Counted from the first letter of the stretch, positions 25,271 to 34,338 are shown. The stretch is DNA of 64,000 nucleotides from Paenibacillus silvisoli (GCF_030866765.1 NZ_CP133017.1:4926501-4990500); one strand, 5' to 3'. The notes: generated by a model from the letters alone, not told the origin. Made by a program: numbers and translations.

Positions 25271-26260
25271 TTACCAAGCGTACGCACGCGGTGCTTCTGC
25301 GCCTGGGCCTGGGAAAATTTCATCGATCCGTTTCAGCGTCGCTTCGTCCAGCTCAAGCTCCACTGCGCGGAGCGAACGGTCGAATTGCTCTGCCGTGCGC
25401 ACGCCGATGATCGGCGCGGTGACAGCCGGGTTCGCCAGCAGCCATGCCAGCGATACGACGTCCTCGCGCTCGCCGAGCTCGTCGCACAGCTTGCCGTAGG
25501 CGTCGAGCTGCGCGGCATGCTTCTCGAGGCGCTCGCTGTTGCCGCTGCGCTTGCCGCCGCCGCCGTGGCGGGCGTTGCCTGCGAGCAGGCCGCCATCCAG
25601 CGGGCTCCATGGGATGACGCCGATGCCGAGTCCTTTGGCAGCCGGCAGCACTTCGAGTTCCGGTAACCGGCAGAGCAGGTTATATTTATGTTGTTCCGAT
25701 ACAAGTCCGATTATTCCGCGGGCTTTCGCCTCGCCTTGGGCAACGGCTAGATCCCAGCCTGCGAAGTTGCTGGCGCCGACGTAGCCGATCTTGCCTTGCT
25801 GCTGCGCCGCTTGGAATGCCGGCCACAGCTCTTCCCAGCTCACGCTGCGATCCACGTGATGCATCTGGTACAGCTCGATGTGGTCGGTTTGCATCCGCTT
25901 CAGCGATGCTTCGAGGTGACGGCGAAGCTTGTACGAGGAAAGGCCGCCGTCGCGGTTCGGACCGTCGTTTTTGTCATGCATATCGCCGTAAAATTTCGTT
26001 GCGAGCACGGTGCGTTCGCGGCGTCCGCCGCCTTGCGCGAACCAGCGGCCGATGATCTCTTCCGTGCGGCCCGCGTTCTCGCCCCAGCCGTAAATATTTG
26101 CCGTGTCGAAGAAGTTGATTCCCGCATCCAGCGCCGCATCCATAATCCGAAACGCTTCCTGCTCGTCCGTATCGACGCCGAAATTCATCGTCCCCAAGCA
26201 TAAGCGGCTAACTTTCAAACCCGAACGTCCCAAATACGTGTACTTCATCTTTGCATCCAC
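25271..26260 (-). CDS. Aldo/keto reductase
   Basis: A TIM-barrel NAD(P)H-dependent reductase of 325-329 residues. The catalytic residues can be seen: Asp and Tyr in NFFDTANIYGWG, Lys in VLATKF and His in YQMHHVD. The C-terminus PIIGVRTAEQFDRSL binds cofactor. The start is ambiguous: GTG at 26260 (GAGGAG two nt upstream) or ATG at 26248 (MKYTYLGRSGLKVS, the usual family start, with the same RBS 14 nt away). Likely a single-gene unit. Confidence 0.9.
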   Translation of the reverse strand: MDAKMKYTYLGRSGLKVSRLCLGTMNFGVDTDEQEAFRIMDAALDAGINFFDTANIYGWGENAGRTEEIIGRWFAQGGGRRERTVLATKFYGDMHDKNDGPNRDGGLSSYKLRRHLEASLKRMQTDHIELYQMHHVDRSVSWEELWPAFQAAQQQGKIGYVGASNFAGWDLAVAQGEAKARGIIGLVSEQHKYNLLCRLPELEVLPAAKGLGIGVIPWSPLDGGLLAGNARHGGGGKRSGNSERLEKHAAQLDAYGKLCDELGEREDVVSLAWLLANPAVTAPIIGVRTAEQFDRSLRAVELELDEATLKRIDEIFPGPGAEAPRAYAW

Positions 26261-26352
26261 AGCTCCTCTTCCATGATTTGAATAGATCAGGAAAATTGTC
26301 CCTCGTCTATTATAATGAATTTAGTAGAGAAAGAAAAATGAAGTTTGTTTTA

Positions 26353-26562
26353 GGGGGAATCGTTCCACCTCTCGTGCTCGATTTGGCCGTTTTACTGCCA
26401 TTAGGGGGAACTGCTCCACCTCTTGTGCTCGTATCGGCTTGTACGGTAACTGTTACCTCTCTTGCTGCCGCTTTCGCCGGTTTACCGCACATGTGCGGTA
26501 ACTGTTACCTCTCTTGCTGCCACTTTCGCCGGTTTGCCGCACATGTGCGGTAACCGTTACCC
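26353..26562. repeat. Palindrome array B (51-52-bp period, two palindrome words)
   Basis: Centres lie at 26361 and 26412 (GGGAA..TTCC type), then 26451, 26503 and 26555 (GGTAAC-T/C-GTTACC). Spacings are 51, 39, 52, 52. The switch in word coincides with the one short spacing. Spacers resemble those of array A (ACCTCT, then a GCCGTTTT or GCCGGTTT block). The GGTAAC units carry a second palindrome, CCGCACATGTGCGG, abutting the first. The array lies between the terminator of the 113-residue protein gene and the aldo/keto reductase promoter region. Confidence 0.85.
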
Positions 26563-26587
26563 CTATACAATCGATTAAAGTTGAAAA

Positions 26588-26615
26588 AAGGCGGCGATCC
26601 CCTCATCGCCGCCTT
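26588..26615 (-). terminator. Terminator of the SWIM/SNF2 operon
   Basis: AAGGCGGCGAT (26588-26598) with ATCGCCGCCTT (26605-26615), followed by TTTT on the minus strand, directly after the stop codon at 26619. Confidence 0.88.
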
Positions 26616-26618
26616 CCC

Positions 26619-26960
26619 TTATTCGGTCTTGTCACCGGACCGCATGCCCTGCACCGCGTCGCGGATGGCGCCGTAGAAGGCGCGCCAATGAGGCGCGGCC
26701 TCGGCTGGGCCGATCTCGCTCTCCGGCGCGGCCGACTGCCCCGCTTGCGGCGCGCCGGTTTCGCCGCCGCCGGCGCTAGGGCGGCTAAGCCGCTCCGGCA
26801 CACTCGCTTTGGCCGCGGCCGGGACAGCAGGCTGCGCCGACTCCGCCGAGGAAACCGGCTCCGTATCGGCTTCGGCCTCAACAGCCAGCATATCAGCCGC
26901 ACCGGCCTCCGCGTCCGCAGCTGCTGCCTCTATACCTGCATCTTCCGTCCAATCCTCCAT
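26619..26960 (-). CDS. Small acidic Ala/Glu-rich protein of unknown function
   Basis: 113 residues. The first 85 are low-complexity Ala/Glu/Pro/Ser and look disordered; only the C-terminal HWRAFYGAIRDAVQGMRSGD looks foldable. It lies 71 bp after the SNF2 gene, has GAGGTGC before its ATG, and its stop is followed within 4 bp by a strong terminator, which supports a real last gene of the operon. Function unknown; a tail that docks on the SNF2 or SWIM protein is conceivable. Confidence 0.6.
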   Translation of the reverse strand: MEDWTEDAGIEAAAADAEAGAADMLAVEAEADTEPVSSAESAQPAVPAAAKASVPERLSRPSAGGGETGAPQAGQSAAPESEIGPAEAAPHWRAFYGAIRDAVQGMRSGDKTE

Positions 26961-27031
26961 CGCTTGACCCGCACCTCGCGTTCATTTCGCCTTGCGGCTT
27001 TGCCTATCTGCACCGCACAGTCGTTCGCCGT

Positions 27032-29938
27032 CTAGCCTTTCAACCGATGCTTCCGCAGCGAGAACAGCTCGCGCAGCTCGTCGGTCGACATCTCGGTGAT
27101 CCAGTTCTCCGACTGGCTGACGACTTGATCGTTCAGCAGCTGCTTGCGCGTGATCATGTCGTCGATCCGCTCTTCGAGCGTGCCGAGCGTCACGTACTTG
27201 TGCACCTGCACATTGCGCGTCTGGCCGATCCGGAATGCCCGGTCCGTCGCCTGATTCTCGACCGCCGGATTCCACCACCGGTCGAAATGAATGACATGGT
27301 TCGCGGCGGTCAAGTTAAGACCGGTGCCGCCTGCCTTCAGCGACAGCACAAACGCGCAGCCCGGCTCCTGCTCATTTTGAAACGACGCGATCATCTTATC
27401 CCGCTCCGCCTTCGGCACGGCGCCGTACAAATACGGCGTCGGCAGGCCGAGCCGCTCCTCCAGCAGCCGCTTCAGCGTCAGGCCCATCTCCACATATTGC
27501 GTGAAAATCAGGCAGCGCTCGCCTTCCGCCGCAATTTCCTCCACCATCTCCAGCACCCGAAGCACTTTATTGGAGCGCTCCGGATCCCAAGCGGACGGAA
27601 GCAGATCCCGGTCTTCCTTCAGCAGCAGGCTCGGATGGTCGCAAACCTGCTTAAGCCGCGTCAGCGCGGACAAAATAATCCCCCGCCGCTGCTGCATGCC
27701 CGCCGTCTCCAGCTGATTCATCAGCTCCGACACCATATTCTCGTACAGCGCGCCTTGCTCCACCGTGAGCGACAGATAGGTGCGCATCTCGTTCTTCTCC
27801 GGGAGCGCGAGCGCGATGGCCGGATCCTTCTTCAACCGCCGCAGCATGAACGGCTTCACCCACCGCTGCAGCTCCGTAATAAGCGCTTCGTCGCGCTCCT
27901 TCTCGATCGGCAGCACGACCGCTTTGCGGAATTCGTTCAACGAGCCCAAATAGCCCGGATTCGTAAAATCGTAGAGCGACCACAACTCCGTCAACCGGTT
28001 CTCCATCGGCGTACCCGTCAGCGCGATCCGGTGATGCGCCGAGAAGCCGCGAATGGCGGACGATTGCTTCGTGTAGTAGTTTTTGATGTTCTGCGCCTCA
28101 TCCAAGCAGATCACATCCCACGATATGGAGCCCAGCTCCTCCTCGTCAATCGGCGCGAGCGTATAGGAAGTGATGACCAGATCCGCTTCGGCCACCTCAG
28201 CCTCGAAATACGGCCCGCGCAGCCGCTTCGGCCCATAATGAACGAGTACACGCAGCCCCGGCGCGAAACGCTCCAGCTCCTTCTCCCAGTTGCCGATGAC
28301 CGAGGTCGGGCAAATCAATAAAGACGGCCCAAGGCTGCCATGCTGCAGCACGTGCTGGAGGTACGCGGTGAACTGAATCGTTTTGCCAAGACCCATGTCG
28401 TCCGCCAAGCAGCCGCCAAGTCCGAACCTGCGCAGAAAAGCCAGCCAGGAAACGCCTTGCAGCTGATAAGGCCGCAGCTCGCCCTGGAACGCTTCGGGCT
28501 TGTCGACGAGCGGCAGGTCTGCGGATTCGTTCAACTGGCCGATCCAAGCGGCCAAATGCTCGTTCAGCTCCACCTCCGCCGTCAGCGCATCGTGCAGCTC
28601 ATCCTCCGGCTCCAGCTCCGCTCCGCCGCGCAAATGCATTTCGAACACGTCGCGCATCGTCAGGCCGCGCTTCCCGCCGTTCTTCTTCAGCCATTTGCGC
28701 AGCCGTTCCATGTCGCCCGGGTCCAGATGAACCCACTCGCCGCCGATTTGCATCAGCCTGCGGTTCTCCGACGCCAGCTTCATAAATTCGGCTTCGCTCA
28801 TGTCGACGTTGCCGACGGCGAGCTTCCAGTCGAAATCGACGATTTGCTGCAAGCCGAACATCGACTGCTCCGTTGAGCCGACCGAAGAGCGCACCTTCGC
28901 TTTCAGGCGCATTTTGCGGCTCCGCGCCGCTTCCCACCAAGCCGGCAGCAGCACGGAGCAGCCTGCCGCAAGCAGCTTCACGCTGTCGCGCTCCAGAAAC
29001 TCGAACGCCTCGGAATCGTTCAGCTCCGTCCGAATCAAGCCGACGTCGCCGACAGCCCCATCTCCATCCGTAAGCGCAGCCGCCCACTTCTGCTCTTCCT
29101 TTCGTAGCCGTTCTTCAAAATGCTCGCGCCACGCCTCGGGCGCATCCGCCGGAAAAGCAAATCTCGCGGCGTCATCCCCAGCTTCGGCCGGCTCCAGCGT
29201 CATCCAGCGCCCCGTATCCTCGCGGTCACGCACCGCCGGCCGCAGCCGCCAGCTTTGCCGTTCATTCGGCTCCAGCAGCTGCAGCGCGATCCGGAACGGC
29301 GCGGTATCGCGCTTCAATCCGATCGCGACCAGCCAGTCGTCCTCGTCGGCCGCTTTCATCATCAGCGCGCCTTCGCCGGTCTCCGAAACGGCGCTGCGCC
29401 AAGCCGCGCCGACGGCGTCATCGGAAGCGATCAGCTCTTCCACGATGCCGCTCAGCCACCCTTGCACCGCGCCGAGATCGCCCTGCTCCTCCAGCTGCGG
29501 CACAAGCCGCTGCCACCGGACGAGCGTCTCCTCTTCGCCTCGCGGCAAATCAAGCCGCCAAGCCCGCGCTTCCGCCCGCCAGCGCGTCCAATCCGGCGAG
29601 AACCAGCCGCGGAGCAGCGCCTCGCGGAGCAATTCCGCCAACTGCGCAAGCGCCTGCAGCCGCTCGGTCCACGCCACCTTCAGCAGCCGGACCGGCTGCG
29701 GCACGGACAAGTAGTCCATCGCGATCGACGGCGGCATCGTCAGCTCCGTCCGCTTATGCCGCTCGTCCGAACGCTCCTCGATGTCCGCGCCGAACCAAGA
29801 GGCTTCATGCCAGGCAAAGAGCAGCCGGCGGAGCCGAAGCGTCAGGCCGACAGCATGCGCCGCCGTTAGAACAAGGCCTTCGCCTTCTTTCCAATAGCCG
29901 TCCACGACGACCGTTTCCGTACCCGTGTAACCTCTCAT
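27032..29938 (-). CDS. SNF2-family helicase/translocase
   Basis: 968 residues. The N-terminal 450 residues are specific to bacterial SNF2 proteins that travel with SWIM proteins. The ATPase core has motif I DDMGLGKTIQ, motif II DEAQ (ICLDEAQNIKN), motif III LTGTPMENRL and motif VI QATDRAFRIGQTRNV. It would translocate on double-stranded DNA to remodel protein-DNA complexes. The start overlaps the SWIM gene stop by 4 bp (ATGA), so the two are coupled and probably act together. Role in repair or transcription recycling is not established by the sequence. Confidence 0.93.
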   Translation of the reverse strand: MRGYTGTETVVVDGYWKEGEGLVLTAAHAVGLTLRLRRLLFAWHEASWFGADIEERSDERHKRTELTMPPSIAMDYLSVPQPVRLLKVAWTERLQALAQLAELLREALLRGWFSPDWTRWRAEARAWRLDLPRGEEETLVRWQRLVPQLEEQGDLGAVQGWLSGIVEELIASDDAVGAAWRSAVSETGEGALMMKAADEDDWLVAIGLKRDTAPFRIALQLLEPNERQSWRLRPAVRDREDTGRWMTLEPAEAGDDAARFAFPADAPEAWREHFEERLRKEEQKWAAALTDGDGAVGDVGLIRTELNDSEAFEFLERDSVKLLAAGCSVLLPAWWEAARSRKMRLKAKVRSSVGSTEQSMFGLQQIVDFDWKLAVGNVDMSEAEFMKLASENRRLMQIGGEWVHLDPGDMERLRKWLKKNGGKRGLTMRDVFEMHLRGGAELEPEDELHDALTAEVELNEHLAAWIGQLNESADLPLVDKPEAFQGELRPYQLQGVSWLAFLRRFGLGGCLADDMGLGKTIQFTAYLQHVLQHGSLGPSLLICPTSVIGNWEKELERFAPGLRVLVHYGPKRLRGPYFEAEVAEADLVITSYTLAPIDEEELGSISWDVICLDEAQNIKNYYTKQSSAIRGFSAHHRIALTGTPMENRLTELWSLYDFTNPGYLGSLNEFRKAVVLPIEKERDEALITELQRWVKPFMLRRLKKDPAIALALPEKNEMRTYLSLTVEQGALYENMVSELMNQLETAGMQQRRGIILSALTRLKQVCDHPSLLLKEDRDLLPSAWDPERSNKVLRVLEMVEEIAAEGERCLIFTQYVEMGLTLKRLLEERLGLPTPYLYGAVPKAERDKMIASFQNEQEPGCAFVLSLKAGGTGLNLTAANHVIHFDRWWNPAVENQATDRAFRIGQTRNVQVHKYVTLGTLEERIDDMITRKQLLNDQVVSQSENWITEMSTDELRELFSLRKHRLKG

Positions 29939-31542
29939 GTGATGATTTTACCCCTCCAGAGCTCTTCCTGCAGCGCGCGCAGCCGCCCATGCTTCCGGAC
30001 GACGCCGTCCACGTAGCGGTTCCAGCGATCGCCTTCCTTCTCCGCTTTATATAGTTTCTCCAGCCTTTTCATCAGCTTGACCGCCTGTCGGTACCCTTGC
30101 CGGTTGCGCGAACGGATCGCGCCGTCGATCGCTTGGTGATACAACGGATAGAGCACATGAGGCGCGGCCTTGCTGATTTCCCGCACCAATTGCACATCCA
30201 TTTCGTCGGGCTCGATGCCGAAGAGCAGCTGCAAATCCGCCCATTTCTCGTATTGGTGCCGATCCAGCCAATGCTCGGTCAACGCCGAGTACGAATGCGG
30301 CAGAAACGAAACCAAATAATGCTGCCAGCTCGGATTGTCCGGCTGCTGCAAGTCCGCGAGCCGGCACATGGACAAGAACGGGCCGAACGCCTTCGATTTG
30401 CGCTCGATGGTCAAGCCGCCGTACAAATAGCCGATCCAGCCGGACAGCTTCGTCCAGTCCCGCTCCTCCAGCCGCTGCAGCGCGCAATCGCAGGCGAGCA
30501 GCGCCGTCCGGTTGAAAACCGTCCGGCTGAGCAGCTCGATGGCATCGTCGTCGCGGTTGTCCGCGAAAGCAAGAAACGCCAGCGCCATCGGGACGAAGAA
30601 GCTCGGATGTCCGGCCTCGCGCTCGCTCGCCAGCTTCCGCTCCAGCCACGCCATCTCCGATTCCGTCCAAACGCTATCATGAACAAGCTGGCCCCACAAC
30701 GCGAAATACAACGATTCCCACCGGTGAAGCTGCTGCTCGCGGTCCATTTCCCGTTCGTGGAACAATTTCAGCAGCTGCTCCACGGCGGTGCGTTCGAGCG
30801 GCGTCATCGTATCCGGATTCAGCTCGCCGGCCAGCTCTTGATATTGGCTGATCCAAGGCTCGGTCATCCGGGCAAACGCCATTTCGTAATAATACCGGCT
30901 GTAGCTGTCCGTATGCGAATAGGCGCGCTCCGACAGCTCCACGGTGAAAAGAATGCCTTGCATCCAATGAATCCGGCGCAGACTTTCGTCCCAATTTTTC
31001 GAAACGGCCTTTATCGCCGTCAGCACCGGCTGCAGCGGATGCAGCGAATGTCTGCATTGCCGCCACACCTCGCCGTGCTTCGCCTCCATGTCGGCGAGCC
31101 ATAGCCGAGGCTCGGCTTCGAGTCCGGTTTTTGGCGCTTCAGCCGCCCCGGAAACCGATTCCGGCGACGCAGCCGGCGCTTCCCCGGCCGCATATAGCGG
31201 GTCGCCTCCGCCATATAGCATCCGGTTGTGCACTTCGTCAGGGCTTTTGCCGGCATAAGCGTAATACGCATAAAATACGGCCGCCATATGCTTGCAGTAG
31301 CCTTTCGCAGGGCAGGTGCAGGTGCTGAAGCCAAACTCGTCGCAATCCAGCGTCACGGCGCAGATTGCGGCATCCCGTACGGTCCCGTAGACCGATGTCC
31401 CGTCCATCACTTGGACGGAAAGCACCTTTTCGCGCCGGTAAAAATCAAAGCCGAGCTGCAGCACCTCTAGGGGGATGCTGCTGGCGACAGCCGTTTCCAA
31501 TGTATGCAGCCGCTGGTCATCCAGCTGAAAAAACGTGCTCAC
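29935..31542 (-). CDS. SWIM zinc-finger protein
   Basis: About 535 residues. The SWIM finger CTCPAKGYCKH (CxCx5CxH) lies near residue 80 and can bind zinc and nucleic acid or protein. The rest is helical and repeat-like, with no other known domain. I choose the GTG at 31540-31542 (MSTFFQLDDQRLHTLE), since GGGGGA stands 6 nt upstream; the longer frame to 31596 has a Trp/Met-rich lead that is not family-like. It is the first gene of the SWIM-SNF2-113-residue operon. Confidence 0.85.
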   Translation of the reverse strand: MSTFFQLDDQRLHTLETAVASSIPLEVLQLGFDFYRREKVLSVQVMDGTSVYGTVRDAAICAVTLDCDEFGFSTCTCPAKGYCKHMAAVFYAYYAYAGKSPDEVHNRMLYGGGDPLYAAGEAPAASPESVSGAAEAPKTGLEAEPRLWLADMEAKHGEVWRQCRHSLHPLQPVLTAIKAVSKNWDESLRRIHWMQGILFTVELSERAYSHTDSYSRYYYEMAFARMTEPWISQYQELAGELNPDTMTPLERTAVEQLLKLFHEREMDREQQLHRWESLYFALWGQLVHDSVWTESEMAWLERKLASEREAGHPSFFVPMALAFLAFADNRDDDAIELLSRTVFNRTALLACDCALQRLEERDWTKLSGWIGYLYGGLTIERKSKAFGPFLSMCRLADLQQPDNPSWQHYLVSFLPHSYSALTEHWLDRHQYEKWADLQLLFGIEPDEMDVQLVREISKAAPHVLYPLYHQAIDGAIRSRNRQGYRQAVKLMKRLEKLYKAEKEGDRWNRYVDGVVRKHGRLRALQEELWRGKIIT

Positions 31543-31658
31543 GATGCGTCCCCCGTTCATTCGCGTCCATTCCATAACCATCCTAAACCATTCCAACCAT
31601 TATACCACATTCGCAAACCGTTTCGCTTCAACCCGGACAAGACGGCGCACATATAATA

Positions 31659-31699
31659 AAAGCCCCTTGTCCGGACCGGGGTCCGGGGCAAGAGGCTTA
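31659..31699 (-). terminator. Terminator of the sensor kinase gene
   Basis: On the minus strand AAGCCTCTTGCCCCGGACC pairs with GGTCCGGACAAGGGGCTT, with few mismatches, followed by TTATTAT. It starts 17 bp after the stop at 31716. Confidence 0.88.
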
Positions 31700-31715
31700 C
31701 GCATTATTATAAACG

Positions 31716-33467
31716 TTAATTAGGCACTTTGATGATGAAGGTGACCACGTTCGGTTCGTTGACCGCAAGGTTAATGATGCCTTTATACTGGTCGACGATC
31801 GATTTGACGATATGCAGGCCTAGGCCGGAATGGCCGTCTTTCTTCGAGGTGTAGCCCGCTTGGAACAACGGCTTGCTCATCAGCTCATCTGCTTGCAGGC
31901 ATGTATTGCTTACGGCAAATTGGTAGAACCCCTGCTGCTGGCTGGCCTCAATGTGAACCGTCCGCTGCTCTTCCCCGTATTTGAGCACCTCGTCAAAGGC
32001 GTTGTCGATCAGGTTGCCGAGCAGGCGCGTCATATCGAGCGATTTCATGCCCAGCCCCATTTGATTCATATCGTGGAACTCGGTTTGGAAATCGACCTTG
32101 AGCACTTCGGCTTGCAGACTCTTCGCCCGAATCAGCGCCGCGATCGCCGGGTTTCCGATGTTGATGATATCGTTCATTTGGCGGATCTCGCCGGTCAAAT
32201 CCGATGCGTAAGCTTTCAGCTCGTTCGTCTTGCCAAGCTCGGCCAGCGAGCTAATCGTCTGGACATGGTTGACGAAATCATGGCGCTGCGCGCGAATCGA
32301 CTGGAACAGTCCGTTAATTTCGTCCAAATACGTCTCCTGCGCTTTCCGGATCAGCTTATCCTGGGATTTGCGGTAGGCCGATACGATAAAATAAAGAGCA
32401 AGCAGGCTAAGCCCCGTGACAACCACGATAATCAGCACGATATTGCCGAACTGCTTATCGAGCGTTTGCTGGATCGTCGCGTAATCGGAAACGAGCGCGA
32501 TGACGTACCGGTTGAGCGGCTGCCCGTTCTCGTCGAGCATGCTGGCTACTTTGTCTGTAATGTCAACCGGAATGAACAGCTTGACGACATGCTTTCCGTT
32601 GATGACGGTATCCTGGGACACGGTCTTATTGGATTCATTCGCCAAAGCGACGTTTTTCACATCGTCATTATGCTTGTACGTATAATTCCCGTTGATAATC
32701 GGATTTTGCGTCATATGCTCAAGCTCTTCGCCGTTGTCCGTGATCGTCGTCGTTTTTTCCCCTTTCGGGAACGTCTCCGGGTTTATGATCGTAATTTCGC
32801 TCAGCGTTTGGTTTTCCTTCAACGTTTGCGAGATCAATCGCTCGACGCCTGTCGCATTATCGTAGTCGCGCTGTCTGCTGTCGTAGCTGATGAACGGATC
32901 GATCATGTAGTTGGTCGTGCCGTCGAAGTAGTAGCCCCATTTTTGAATGGAGCTCGTATCCGTCGTCGCGAACTCGAACGGGCCCGTCCAGAAATTCGTC
33001 AGGCTTTGACCCCAATCTATCGTAACCCGGTGCTCGTCGTAGAGCTGATTAAAGGCTTGATACCACGGCTTCCAGGAGCTCGTTTTATAGCCGATTTGCT
33101 TCGGAATCGAAGATTTATATAAGTAAATGTTGTCCGGCGTCCGTTTCAGCAGCGTAATGCCGACCATGTCGAGCTTCTTGGACAACTCCACCAGCTGCGC
33201 GTTCGATACCTTCTCGACGTCCGGGCTCAGCGCGTACTGGGTCGCGATCGAAGCAACGCGGAGCTCGCGGCCGATCTGTTCCTGGTATTCCTCCGCACCG
33301 TTCCGGGAAAGCTCGATCGAGATTTCGATCTGTTTGGCAACCGATTCCATCTCGTGTTGGAGCCGGTCCTCCAGCGTATCCTTGGTCGTAAAATAATAGA
33401 TCGTATTATTGACCCCAAGAAGCAAAGCGATCAATATAATGACAAGCAACCAAGCATTACGCCGCAT
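31716..33467 (-). CDS. Orphan sensor kinase with Spo0B-like phosphorylation helix
   Basis: 583 residues. Membrane helix at about 5-25, extracellular Cache-like region (about 30-335), second helix (about 340-365), then a dimerisation helix with the likely phospho-acceptor His in SIRAQRHDFVNHVQTISSLA, as in AgrC/CitA-like kinases. The HATPase domain has NLIDNAFDEVLKYG and GHSGLGLHIVKSIV. No response regulator gene is adjacent on either side (SWIM gene and TPR gene), so its partner is elsewhere. RBS GGAGAG lies 10 nt before ATG. Confidence 0.88.
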   Translation of the reverse strand: MRRNAWLLVIILIALLLGVNNTIYYFTTKDTLEDRLQHEMESVAKQIEISIELSRNGAEEYQEQIGRELRVASIATQYALSPDVEKVSNAQLVELSKKLDMVGITLLKRTPDNIYLYKSSIPKQIGYKTSSWKPWYQAFNQLYDEHRVTIDWGQSLTNFWTGPFEFATTDTSSIQKWGYYFDGTTNYMIDPFISYDSRQRDYDNATGVERLISQTLKENQTLSEITIINPETFPKGEKTTTITDNGEELEHMTQNPIINGNYTYKHNDDVKNVALANESNKTVSQDTVINGKHVVKLFIPVDITDKVASMLDENGQPLNRYVIALVSDYATIQQTLDKQFGNIVLIIVVVTGLSLLALYFIVSAYRKSQDKLIRKAQETYLDEINGLFQSIRAQRHDFVNHVQTISSLAELGKTNELKAYASDLTGEIRQMNDIINIGNPAIAALIRAKSLQAEVLKVDFQTEFHDMNQMGLGMKSLDMTRLLGNLIDNAFDEVLKYGEEQRTVHIEASQQQGFYQFAVSNTCLQADELMSKPLFQAGYTSKKDGHSGLGLHIVKSIVDQYKGIINLAVNEPNVVTFIIKVPN

Positions 33468-33524
33468 TTTAAGTAAACTCTCCGATCGAATTATAGGTTA
33501 TGTAAAGCTGACATGCTATGTTCA

Positions 33525-33553
33525 ATTATGGACGATTTCGCTAGATGTGACAA
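33525..33553 (-). promoter_or_regulatory. Sensor-kinase promoter flanked by an inverted repeat
   Basis: On the minus strand TTGTCA (33548-33553), 17 nt, CATAAT (33525-33530): each differs from consensus at one base. A 9-bp inverted repeat, TGTTCAATT (33519-33527) and AATTGAACA (33560-33568), encloses it, one arm overlapping the -10. This could be a bipartite operator. Confidence 0.6.
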
Positions 33554-33611
33554 TGAAAGAATTGAACAATATTGGGAGTTCGACTCTAATTTTGGGGGAA
33601 TTTGTCGAAAA

Positions 33612-33654
33612 AAGGCGACGCCGCAGGAAAGGTTCTCCAAGCTGGCGCCGCCTT
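33612..33654 (-). terminator. Terminator of the TPR-protein gene
   Basis: AAGGCGACGCC (33612-33622) with GGCGCCGCCTT (33644-33654), one mismatch, and TTTTTT on the minus strand. Confidence 0.85.
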
Positions 33655-33663
33655 GATTTGATT

Positions 33664-34338
33664 TTAAAGCCGAGTCCGTTTGAAAAAGGCCAATATCGCC
33701 CATTTGCGCTCCTGCCGCTTCTTATAGCGGGGCAGCGACCGGTAGATCGCGCTGCACTCCATCAGCGACTGCTTCGCTTCTTCCGTTCTGCCAAGCTGCG
33801 CATAGAGATTCGCGAGCTTGTAGTACGCTTCGACCGAGGAGGAATGAATGGCGCGGAACGATTGCAAATGCCCGATGGCCGTCTCCGGATTTTTCTGCGC
33901 GTACATCCCGGCCAGCCGCAAGTAGGGCGTTCCGTATTTGACTCGCGGATTAATGGAAAGCGCGTTCCGAATAGCCGCTTCCGCCGCATCGGTCTCGCCG
34001 AGCTGGACGAGACACGCGCCGAGATCGTCCCAATATTCCGCCGAGTTTTCGAGCGCGTCCTGGAGCGGCATGAGCCATTCTTTGGCTTCTTTATATCGTT
34101 TGCGTTCAATAAGAAGACGGGCCAGCTCGTGCTTGGCCGGAAGGTCGTTCGGATTCATCGCGATTTGCTGGCGCAGCCGCCTGATGGCGCCTAGTCTGCG
34201 AAGCGGCTTCACGATGCTCGGCGAAAGGCCGACGAACCGGCGGTCGAGCACGTAAAGGATGGCGAGCAGTACGAGAATGGCGAGAAACGGGCTGCCCGTG
34301 AGCCACCAGATCAAGCCGAAAAGTAAGATTTTAACCAT
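33664..34338 (-). CDS. Membrane-anchored TPR-repeat protein
   Basis: About 224 residues. An N-terminal hydrophobic stretch (MVKILLFGLIWWLTGSPFLAILVLLAIL) anchors it, followed by a basic segment (RRLGAIRRLRQQ) and four or so TPR helices (for example NDLPAKHELARLLIERKRYKEA and AYYKLANLYAQLGRTEEAKQ). The start is ATG at 34336-34338 with AGCAGGAGG upstream, 17 codons inside the open frame. TPR proteins serve as scaffolds; no partner is indicated. It stands alone between a terminator and the divergent glutaminase gene. Confidence 0.85.
   Translation of the reverse strand: MVKILLFGLIWWLTGSPFLAILVLLAILYVLDRRFVGLSPSIVKPLRRLGAIRRLRQQIAMNPNDLPAKHELARLLIERKRYKEAKEWLMPLQDALENSAEYWDDLGACLVQLGETDAAEAAIRNALSINPRVKYGTPYLRLAGMYAQKNPETAIGHLQSFRAIHSSSVEAYYKLANLYAQLGRTEEAKQSLMECSAIYRSLPRYKKRQERKWAILAFFKRTRL

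Noticed and set aside
27047-28321. Plus-strand open frame of 424 codons opposite the SNF2 gene
   Set aside because: Shadow of the helicase core; no family features.
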